Origin: Casimicrobiaceae bacterium
GTDB lineage: Bacteria; Pseudomonadota; Gammaproteobacteria; Burkholderiales; Casimicrobiaceae
Length of the DNA: 5,090 bases
Direction: 5' to 3'
Assembly: GCA_955652025.1 (NCBI GenBank)
Contig: CATPAO010000316.1
Coordinates: forward strand, 1 to 5,090
Within the stretch, counting starts at the first letter, position 1. Every line of letters begins with the position of its first letter. A program made the translations under genes and the position numbers. This document shows, in pieces, positions 1 to 5,090 of this stretch. Below the pieces are notes generated by a model. It made no database searches, had not been told where the DNA came from, and saw only the letters and a program-made list of their open reading frames with translations.

Positions 1-2042
1 CTTCGGAATCCGTCGAGCGGTCCGACTTCGCGCTCGCGCAGCAGCGTTTCTGCTTCCGCCGGCTCGAGCTGGCGTCCGCCCATGATTTTCCAGAAACCGA
101 AATCGCAATTGACGCATTGGAACTTGCGATACTTCTCGTGCACCTCGCCGCCGCACTTGGGACACGGCGTCGACAGCGTCGCGAAATCGCCGGGAATCGT
201 GTCGCTTTCGTAATTCTTCGCCTGCGCAACGATGTGCCGCGTCATCTTGACGATTTCGCGCATGAAGTCCCGCCGCGGCAACTTGCCGTGCTCCATTTGC
301 GCGAGCTTGAATTCCCACTCGGCGGTGAGCTCGGGCGAGAACAGCTCGGGGACGCCCAATCCGTGCAGGAGTGTCATCAGCGAAGACGCCTTGGCCGTCG
401 GAATGAGCTCCTTGCCCTCGCGATGGATGTAGCGCTCGGTGATCAGTCCTTCAATGATCTGCGCACGCGTCGCGGGCGTGCCGAGGCCTTTTTCGCGCAT
501 CGCTTCGCGGAGCTCGTCGTCCTCGATCGACTTGCCTGCGCCCTCCATCGCCGAAAGCAACGTCGCCTCGGTAAATCGCGGCGGCGGCCGCGTGGAGAGC
601 GCGACGACGTCGACTTTCTCGGTCGCGACCTTCTCGCTCGGCTTGACCGGCGCGAGCGTCGGCTCGTCGCCCTGCGCTTCCTTGCCGTAGACCGCGAGCC
701 AGCCCGGGTTGACGAGCACCTTGCCTTCGGATTTGAACGGTTCCCCTTCGACGCGCGTAATTCGCGTGGTGACCAGGTATTCGGCGACCGGATAGAACAC
801 CGCGAGAAAGCGCTTGACGACGAGGTCGTAGAGCTTCGCTTCGATTTCGGACAGGTGTTTCGGCCGGACGAGCGTCGGAATGATCGCGAAATGGTCGGAG
901 ATCTTGCTGTTGTCGAAGATCCGCCGATTGGGCTTCACCCACTTCTGCTTGATGATCTCGCGCGCAAAGCCGCCGTAGACATTGGTCCCAGCGAGCTCGT
1001 CGAGCGTCGCACGGACCGTCGGCAAATAGTCCTCCGGCAGCGCGCGTGAATCGGTGCGCGGATAGGTGAGCGCTTTGTGCTTTTCGTAGAGCGCCTGCGC
1101 GAGCGACAGCGTCGTGCGCGCGGAAAAGCCGAAGCGCCCGTTCGCCTCGCGCTGCAAGCTGGTGAGGTCGTAGAGCAACGGCGCGATCGACGTCGTCGGC
1201 TTGGACTCCTCGCTGACGATGCCGGGCCTGTCGGCGCACTTGGCGGCGAGCGCGCGCGCCGCCGTCTCGGCCCAGATCCGCTCGGCGCGGAGGTCGGGAT
1301 CGTCGTCCTGTTTCTTGAATTTCTCGTCGAACCAGCGGCCGGTGTACTCGCCGCCGGCGGCGCGGAATGTGCCGATGACCTCCCAGTAATCGCGCGGGAC
1401 GAAGCCGCGGATCTTCTCTTCGCGCTCGACCATGATCGCGAGCGTCGGCGTCTGGACCCGCCCGACGGTCGTCAGTTGGAAGCCGCCGGCCTTGGAGTTG
1501 AACGCCGTCATCGCCCGCGTGCCGTTGATGCCGACCAGCCAGTCGGATTCGGCGCGGCACACGGCGGCATCGGCGAGCGGGAGCATCGCGTCGTTGCTAC
1601 GCAACGCGCCGAACGCGTCGCGAATGGCTGCCGGCGTCATCGACTGAAGCCACAGCCGGCGTATCGGTTTCGCCGCATTGCCGTACTGGACGACGTTGCG
1701 GAAGATGAGCTCGCCCTCGCGGCCGGCGTCGCAGGCGTTGATCAACGCGCCGACATCCTTGCGTTTCATCAAGCGCAGCAACACCTTGAGACGGTTCTCG
1801 TTCTTCTCGATCGGGCGGAGCTCGAACTTCGACGGAATCGCCGGCAGATGCGCGAACGTCCATTTGCCCCGCTTGACCTCCTCCTCCTCGGGCATGCCGA
1901 GCTCGAGCAGGTGGCCGACGGCCGACGAAAGCACGAACTTCTCGCTTTCGAAGAAATCGTCATGACGCGCAAAACCGCCCAACGCGCGCGCGATATCGGC
2001 GGCGACAGAGGGCTTCTCGGCAATGATCAGGCTTTTCGACAC
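1..2042 (-). CDS. topB: DNA topoisomerase III, N-terminal 680 residues (3' end outside window)
   Basis: Type IA topoisomerase, which cuts and passes single DNA strands through a 5'-phosphotyrosine intermediate and decatenates replication and recombination intermediates. Translating the minus strand from GTG at 2042-2040 gives a continuous frame to the window edge. The Toprim domain opens with SLIIAEKPS (E9, K10) and carries DAGREGE at residues 105-111. GRVQTPTL follows in the core. The catalytic tyrosine is in LTYPRTDSR (Y327; E. coli Topo III uses Y328). An SDHFAIIPT segment places H384 near the active site, and GLGTPATRA lies at 519-527. A four-cysteine zinc motif (C627, C630, C643, C646) precedes the edge. 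As I recall, betaproteobacterial homologues have about 830-870 residues, so roughly 150-190 are missing to the left. The GTG was chosen because it directly precedes the conserved SKSLIIAEKPS start and no ATG, GTG or TTG lies just upstream in frame. I see no convincing Shine-Dalgarno sequence. Some annotators would call it topA-like, but the motif set and neighbours favour topB. Confidence 0.95.
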   Translation of the reverse strand, partial: MSKSLIIAEKPSVAADIARALGGFARHDDFFESEKFVLSSAVGHLLELGMPEEEEVKRGKWTFAHLPAIPSKFELRPIEKNENRLKVLLRLMKRKDVGALINACDAGREGELIFRNVVQYGNAAKPIRRLWLQSMTPAAIRDAFGALRSNDAMLPLADAAVCRAESDWLVGINGTRAMTAFNSKAGGFQLTTVGRVQTPTLAIMVEREEKIRGFVPRDYWEVIGTFRAAGGEYTGRWFDEKFKKQDDDPDLRAERIWAETAARALAAKCADRPGIVSEESKPTTSIAPLLYDLTSLQREANGRFGFSARTTLSLAQALYEKHKALTYPRTDSRALPEDYLPTVRATLDELAGTNVYGGFAREIIKQKWVKPNRRIFDNSKISDHFAIIPTLVRPKHLSEIEAKLYDLVVKRFLAVFYPVAEYLVTTRITRVEGEPFKSEGKVLVNPGWLAVYGKEAQGDEPTLAPVKPSEKVATEKVDVVALSTRPPPRFTEATLLSAMEGAGKSIEDDELREAMREKGLGTPATRAQIIEGLITERYIHREGKELIPTAKASSLMTLLHGLGVPELFSPELTAEWEFKLAQMEHGKLPRRDFMREIVKMTRHIVAQAKNYESDTIPGDFATLSTPCPKCGGEVHEKYRKFQCVNCDFGFWKIMGGRQLEPAEAETLLREREVGPLDGFR

Positions 2043-2074
2043 GGGACTTAGCGATTCCGTGAAAAAGGGAGCGA

Positions 2075-2104
2075 ATACTACCGAAGGACGGCAACTCGGG
2101 GCAA
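2075..2104 (-). promoter_or_regulatory. Weak candidate sigma70 promoter for topB
   Basis: Read on the minus strand, a -35-like TTGCCC (forward 2099-2104) is followed after 18 bp by a -10-like TAGTAT (forward 2075-2080). Each hexamer matches the consensus at four of six positions. Transcription would start near 2067 and leave a leader of about 25 nt before the GTG at 2042. The gap between dprA and topB is AT-richer here than elsewhere, which fits a promoter, but the match is modest and topB could equally be read from dprA transcripts. Confidence 0.3.
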
Positions 2105-2129
2105 GCAATCGTTGAAGCGGCGGTGGCCA

Positions 2130-2152
2130 ACGCGCGCGCGTTACGCGCGCGT
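2130..2152 (-). repeat. CG-alternating inverted repeat over the dprA stop codon
   Basis: ACGCGCGCG at 2130-2138 is the exact reverse complement of CGCGCGCGT at 2144-2152, with a 5-nt loop between them. The dprA TAA stop (forward 2141-2143) lies in that loop. No T-tract follows on the minus strand, so it is not a classical intrinsic terminator. It could stabilise the dprA 3' end or be a by-product of high GC and CG-rich codon use. The rest of the 98-bp gap between dprA and topB holds only the weak promoter candidate noted separately. Confidence 0.5.
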
Positions 2153-3250
2153 GCGCGAGGCCGCGCGCCGCCAGCGCCCGCCCGGCAGCGCCGCGACTCG
2201 ACCGTCGAGCTCGAGCGTCGTCAATGCGGCGGCGATCGCATCGGCCGACATTTGCGTGCGCGCGATCAGCGTATCGAGATCCGCCGGATCGTGCGCGATC
2301 GCCGCCAGCAACGCCGCGTGCGCCGTCGGCAAAGGAGCGTCATCGGCCGCCGTAGCGGCAGAGACCGCAACGCGGCCGCCGCCGATATTCAACTCCTCCA
2401 GCACATCCTGCGCGGTCTCGACCAGCTTGGCGCCTTCGCGGATCAGCTTGTGCGGGCCCTTCGAAAACGGCGAATGGATCGAGCCGGGGATCGCGAACAC
2501 GTCGCGCCCCTGCTCGCCCGCGAGCCGCGCGGTGATGAGCGAGCCCGACGAAAGCGTTGCTTCGACGACCAGCACACCCCGCGCGAGTCCGGACAGCAAC
2601 CGGTTGCGGCGCGGAAAATTCTCTTTGAGCGGCGGTGTTCCCGGTGGATATTCGGAGACGAGCGCTCCGTGCGTGGCGATCGCGTGCGCGAGCTCGCGGT
2701 GCCGCGCGGGATAGACGCGGTCGAGGCCGGTGCCGACGACGGCGAGCGTGCTGCCTTCGCCGTCGAGACCGCCCCTGTGGGCGGCCGCGTCGATACCCAA
2801 TGCAAGACCGGAAACGATCGTGACGCCGGCGGCGGAAAGTGCCGCAGCAAACGCGCGCGCATTCTCGATGCCCTGCGGCGTGGCATTGCGGCTGCCGACA
2901 ATCGCGAGCGACGGCCGGTTCAAGAGATCGCGGCGACCGACATGAAAGAGGATCGGCGGCGTGTCGGCGACATCGAAGAGCGCGCGCGGATAATCGGGGT
3001 CGTCCCACGCGATCAGCTCGTTGCCGGGCACGTCGAGCCATGCGCGCGTCGCGTCGTGTCGGCGCGCGTCGATCGGCGCCAGCAGTCGCAGGACGGCTGC
3101 CGCGGGAACCAGGGCGCCCAGCTCCTTCCGCGAGGCGTGCAGCACAGCAGAGGGCTCACCCAGTGCGCGGAGCAGCACGACCAGCGCGCGTTGCGGCAAA
3201 CCTTTTTGCGCCAGGGTCGCCCAGGCGTCGACGCGAGCGTCCAGTGTCAT
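2141..3250 (-). CDS. dprA: DNA-processing protein DprA (Smf family)
   Basis: DprA binds incoming single-stranded DNA in the cytoplasm and loads RecA on it during natural transformation; it is also widespread in bacteria not known to be competent. The 369-residue product is close to the E. coli Smf length. Residues 1 to about 70 form a helical N-terminal region. The Rossmann-like DprA domain spans about 80-290 and shows every family motif: AIVGSRNAT at 116-124, SGLALGID at 147-154 followed by AAAH, GTGLDRVYP at 173-181, SEYPPGTPP at 199-207, NFPRRNRLLSGL at 211-222, SGSLITA at 235-241, GRDVFAIPG at 248-256 and GPHKLIREGAKL at 265-276. Residues from about 305 to 362 look like the C-terminal winged helix. 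The ATG at 3250 is the only sensible start, because the next methionine is residue 334. There is no good Shine-Dalgarno sequence, and a terminator ends only 15 nt upstream. topB follows 98 bp downstream on the same strand. Confidence 0.96.
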   Translation of the reverse strand: MTLDARVDAWATLAQKGLPQRALVVLLRALGEPSAVLHASRKELGALVPAAAVLRLLAPIDARRHDATRAWLDVPGNELIAWDDPDYPRALFDVADTPPILFHVGRRDLLNRPSLAIVGSRNATPQGIENARAFAAALSAAGVTIVSGLALGIDAAAHRGGLDGEGSTLAVVGTGLDRVYPARHRELAHAIATHGALVSEYPPGTPPLKENFPRRNRLLSGLARGVLVVEATLSSGSLITARLAGEQGRDVFAIPGSIHSPFSKGPHKLIREGAKLVETAQDVLEELNIGGGRVAVSAATAADDAPLPTAHAALLAAIAHDPADLDTLIARTQMSADAIAAALTTLELDGRVAALPGGRWRRAASRTRA

Positions 3251-3265
3251 GCCGGCAACCGGATG

Positions 3266-3296
3266 AAAAAAGCCGGACCGCGCGCTGCGGTCCGGC
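3266..3296 (-). terminator. Intrinsic terminator after the LysM gene
   Basis: On the minus strand GCCGGACCGC (forward 3287-3296) pairs perfectly with GCGGTCCGGC (forward 3272-3281) across a 5-nt loop, and six T residues follow (forward 3266-3271). This is a textbook rho-independent terminator. It lies 17 bp after the stop codon of the LysM-domain gene and ends 15 nt before the dprA ATG. There is no T-run on the plus-strand side of the hairpin, so it should act in the leftward direction only. Confidence 0.9.
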
Positions 3297-3313
3297 CGAA
3301 GGTGGGGAGGAAG

Positions 3314-4411
3314 CTAGGGCGTGCGCCAGTAATCGCCGACGCGGATCGCATCTGACGAATTGACGACGAGGCCGTAAGCGACGTTGTCGAACACGCGGAA
3401 CACGAGCAAAAGGCCCGTGCGCTCGTCGGGAACCTGCAGGTACATGGGCGGTGTGTAGAACGTCGTCTGGTCGAAACTCGGCAAAAGCACGGCGGCGCCA
3501 ATGTTCGGACGGCGGTCGCGAATCGGCGTGACGACGCGATAGATGGCGAGCACGTTGCCCGCTTCGAGGCCCGACGAGCTGCCCTTGTCGAGCGTGACGA
3601 CGTAGTCGCGCCCGGTTTCCGCGCCTTCGTACGCGAGCTTGAGGATGCGACCCGCGACATCCTTGTCGGGCGCGTGGGGGACATAATTTTGTATTGTCTC
3701 GCGCGGTGCCGGCACCATGCGGTCGCCGACGATGATCTCTTCCTTCGCGGTTTCGATCCGCACCGTCGACACGTTGGCGAAACGCTCGACCCGGGCGGTG
3801 CCGAGGAAGCGTTGTTCGTAGCCCAAGACGTCGCCGCTGTCGTTGACGAGCTTTTCACCCGGTCGGTAGATGAACCAGAAATCGCCGTCCTTGGGATCCA
3901 TTCCGATGGCGTAGACGTGGTCGTTGTTGCCGCGCACCACGCGGTCGTCGCGACCGGCGATGATTTCCGCGGCGCTGGCGAGGCCGTCGGGGCCGGTGAT
4001 CAGCGGGCGGGTCAGGTACGGCTCGATGTCACCCGGGGGGATAGCGGGGATCGCCTGCGCTTCGAGCGGGCGCACGCGAATCGTCGGCGATAGGCGGACG
4101 GTGTCGCGCGCGGCGATCGACAGCCGGGGCTGGCCGCCGACGAAGTCGAGCACGATGACGTCGCCCGGATAGATCCAGTGCGGATTCTTGATCTGCTCAC
4201 GGTTCATCCGCCAGACCTCCGGCCAGCGCCAGGGGTCCTTCAGGAACCGGCCGGAGATACCCCAAAGAGTGTCTCCTTTTTGCACGGTGTAGCTCGACGG
4301 CGCGTTCTGCGCGACCTGCAAAGGCTGCGCGGCGACCGCCGATTGCGACAACAGCACGCCGAGGGCGGCTGCCGCGAGCAGGCGAGCGCCTGTGGTAAAG
4401 TGTTGAACCAT
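3314..4411 (-). CDS. Secreted LysM-domain peptidoglycan-binding protein
   Basis: This 365-residue protein is probably exported and binds cell-wall glycan. The N-terminus has a Sec signal peptide: a short positively charged start ([10 protein letters not shown]), a hydrophobic core [11 protein letters not shown] at 11-21, and a likely cleavage site after SAVA or SAVAA near residues 27-28. One LysM domain spans about 41-88, opening [13 protein letters not shown] and closing with IYPGDVIVL. It carries the DPWRWPEVW insertion common in proteobacterial LysM proteins of this type. The remaining 275 or so residues resemble no domain I can name. They contain [14 protein letters not shown] at 157-170, a [11 protein letters not shown] segment near 176-186, and [19 protein letters not shown] at 274-292. 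The ATG at 4411 was preferred over an in-frame TTG at 4462 because it has a strong Shine-Dalgarno sequence and places the signal peptide at the extreme N-terminus. Homologues occur between dprA and def in many Betaproteobacteria. I know of no proven function for the family, and no enzymatic motif is visible. Confidence 0.92.
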   Translation of the reverse strand: MVQHFTTGARLLAAAALGVLLSQSAVAAQPLQVAQNAPSSYTVQKGDTLWGISGRFLKDPWRWPEVWRMNREQIKNPHWIYPGDVIVLDFVGGQPRLSIAARDTVRLSPTIRVRPLEAQAIPAIPPGDIEPYLTRPLITGPDGLASAAEIIAGRDDRVVRGNNDHVYAIGMDPKDGDFWFIYRPGEKLVNDSGDVLGYEQRFLGTARVERFANVSTVRIETAKEEIIVGDRMVPAPRETIQNYVPHAPDKDVAGRILKLAYEGAETGRDYVVTLDKGSSSGLEAGNVLAIYRVVTPIRDRRPNIGAAVLLPSFDQTTFYTPPMYLQVPDERTGLLLVFRVFDNVAYGLVVNSSDAIRVGDYWRTP

Positions 4412-4415
4412 AACG

Positions 4416-4423
4416 CCTCTCCC
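4416..4423 (-). promoter_or_regulatory. Shine-Dalgarno sequence that sets the LysM protein start
   Basis: The minus strand reads GGGAGAGG here. The GGAG core (forward 4419-4422) sits 7 nt before the ATG at 4411, which is ideal spacing. It decides the start in favour of this ATG over the in-frame TTG 51 nt upstream. It is the only strong ribosome binding site seen in the window; topB, dprA, def and fmt lack comparable ones. Confidence 0.8.
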
Positions 4424-4437
4424 GGGTGGGGCGGGAC

Positions 4438-4465
4438 TTGCTAACGTCCTAAACCGCCGCAAAAT
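4438..4465 (+). promoter_or_regulatory. Weak candidate promoter for def-fmt
   Basis: TTGCTA at 4438-4443 and CAAAAT at 4460-4465 are separated by 16 bp, and each matches four of six sigma70 consensus positions. Transcription would start near 4472, about 50 nt before the def ATG. The match is poor enough that the true def promoter may lie elsewhere in this 112-bp gap. Confidence 0.25.
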
Positions 4466-4480
4466 AAGGACTTAAAGAGG

Positions 4481-4509
4481 ATTCTGCATCCGACACATGC
4501 ATTTGGCAA
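4481..4509 (-). promoter_or_regulatory. Candidate sigma70 promoter for the LysM gene
   Basis: The minus strand carries TTGCCA (forward 4504-4509, five of six consensus positions) and, after an optimal 17-bp spacer, CAGAAT (forward 4481-4486, four of six). Transcription would begin near 4474 and give a leader of about 60 nt before the ATG at 4411. The spacing and the local drop in GC support the call, but it rests on consensus matching only. Confidence 0.45.
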
Positions 4510-4523
4510 GCTAGACCTGTTCC

Positions 4524-5027
4524 ATGGCGCTGCTCAACATACTCGAATACCCCGACCCGCGCCTTAAGCGGGTGGCCACGCCGGTTGCCGCGGTGACTCC
4601 GGAGATCCAGCGACTCGTTCGCGACATGGCGGAGACGATGTACGCCGCGCCCGGCGTCGGGTTGGCGGCCACGCAGGTCGACGTCCACAAGCGCCTCATT
4701 ATCATCGACATCTCCGAAGCCCGCGACGATCTGAAGGTGTTCATCAACCCGGAAATCGTCAGTGCGGAAGGCGAGGCTGAGTTCGAGGAGGGATGCCTGT
4801 CGGTCCCGGGCTATTACGACAAAGTGAGCCGGGCGGCCCGAGTGAGCGTGCGCGCGCAAAACGAACGGGGCGAGCATTTCGAGCTCGTGGCCGAGGGGCT
4901 GCTCGCCGATTGCATCCAGCACGAAATGGATCATCTGGTGGGCAAAGTCTTCGTCGAATACCTGTCGCCGCTCAAGCGCGCCCGCCTCGCCACGAAGCTC
5001 CGCAAGAAGCAGAAGCTGGCGGGCTGA
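4524..5027 (+). CDS. def: Peptide deformylase
   Basis: This metalloenzyme removes the N-formyl group from the initiator methionine of newly made proteins as they leave the ribosome. The 167-residue product has the normal length and all three family motifs: GVGLAATQ at 44-51, EGCLS at 89-93 with metal-ligand C91, and QHEMDHL at 132-138 with metal ligands H133 and H137 and catalytic E134. The start [14 protein letters not shown] matches the typical proteobacterial N-terminus. An in-frame TAG at 4512-4514 rules out any longer form, so the ATG at 4524 is the first possible start. No clear Shine-Dalgarno sequence precedes it. The C-terminus is basic ([17 protein letters not shown]), typical of the family and suited to ribosome contact. 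fmt follows 17 nt after the stop and is almost certainly cotranscribed. Confidence 0.98.
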   Translation: MALLNILEYPDPRLKRVATPVAAVTPEIQRLVRDMAETMYAAPGVGLAATQVDVHKRLIIIDISEARDDLKVFINPEIVSAEGEAEFEEGCLSVPGYYDKVSRAARVSVRAQNERGEHFELVAEGLLADCIQHEMDHLVGKVFVEYLSPLKRARLATKLRKKQKLAG

Positions 5028-5044
5028 CGTACACGTCTCCCTTC

Positions 5045-5090
5045 ATGCGCGTCGGCTTTGCCGGCACGCCGGAGTTCGCCGTCGACGCGC
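5045..5090 (+). CDS. fmt: Methionyl-tRNA formyltransferase, first 15 residues (3' end outside window)
   Basis: Fmt transfers a formyl group from 10-formyltetrahydrofolate to Met-tRNA of the initiator type, the step that Def later reverses on the finished peptide. Only MRVGFAGTPEFAVDA is present, but this matches the strongly conserved Fmt N-terminus, in which FAGTPEFAV forms the first strand and loop of the formyltransferase fold. The ATG at 5045 lies 17 nt after the def stop, the usual def-fmt operon arrangement. The gene continues beyond the right edge. Confidence 0.93.
   Translation, partial: MRVGFAGTPEFAVDA

Noticed and set aside
451..1560. Minus-strand open frame of 369 codons inside topB
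   Set aside because: It is in a different frame from topB on the same strand and is an arginine- and alanine-rich shadow. The topB frame is unbroken here and carries the catalytic tyrosine.
117..2051. Two long plus-strand open frames (117-1049 and 1077-2051) opposite topB
   Set aside because: They are arginine-rich translations without motifs, antisense to a continuous topB frame whose Toprim, catalytic tyrosine and zinc motifs are all in register.
2123..3355. Plus-strand open frame of 410 codons opposite dprA
   Set aside because: The translation is dominated by arginine and other low-information residues and has no recognisable motif. It lies fully antisense to a dprA that shows every family motif, as expected for a GC-rich shadow frame.
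3674..4093. Plus-strand open frame of 139 codons opposite the LysM gene
   Set aside because: Its histidine-, aspartate- and valine-rich composition arises from reading the opposite strand of a well-supported secreted protein; no motif or start signal was seen.
4412..4462. Seventeen-residue N-terminal extension of the LysM protein from TTG at 4462
   Set aside because: It would bury the signal peptide behind a proline-rich leader and ignore the strong GGAG ribosome binding site 7 nt before the ATG at 4411.
4449..4934. Minus-strand open frame of 161 codons opposite def
   Set aside because: It is antisense to an intact def with all three catalytic motifs. Its start region also covers the divergent promoter area, and no ribosome binding site or family is evident.

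Overview
The window is a stretch of ordinary bacterial housekeeping DNA. By eye it is GC-rich (roughly 60-65%) and densely coding. Gene order and protein similarity point to a betaproteobacterium. The diagnostic features are a def-fmt pair transcribed rightward, divergent from a leftward block made of a LysM-domain envelope protein, dprA and a topoisomerase III gene (topB). That arrangement is familiar from Burkholderiales and related groups. The taxonomic call is inference from gene order and remembered family sequences, not from a search.

Layout, left to right. Positions 1-2042 (minus) hold the first 680 codons of topB, whose 3' end lies outside the window. Positions 2043-2140 are a short intergenic gap with a weak candidate topB promoter and a CG-alternating hairpin that covers the dprA stop codon. 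Positions 2141-3250 (minus) are a complete dprA. Positions 3266-3296 hold a strong intrinsic terminator (10-bp perfect stem, 5-nt loop, six T) that closes the LysM gene just before dprA begins. Positions 3314-4411 (minus) encode a secreted LysM-domain protein with a clear signal peptide and ribosome binding site. Positions 4412-4523 are a divergent regulatory region. Positions 4524-5027 (plus) are def, and fmt starts at 5045 and runs off the right edge.

How the genes work together: def and fmt form one functional unit. Fmt formylates initiator Met-tRNA, and Def removes the formyl group from new proteins. DprA loads RecA on incoming single-stranded DNA, and topoisomerase III decatenates DNA, so the leftward block is partly about DNA handling. 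The LysM protein presumably acts at the cell wall and is separated from dprA by the terminator.

I found no mobile element, CRISPR array, RNA gene or novel system. The points most worth checking are the terminator only 15 nt from the dprA start, the apparent absence of smg (DUF494) between dprA and topB, the facing candidate promoters between the LysM gene and def, and the uncharacterised C-terminal region of the LysM protein. All genes read through without frameshifts, and all catalytic motifs I looked for are present.
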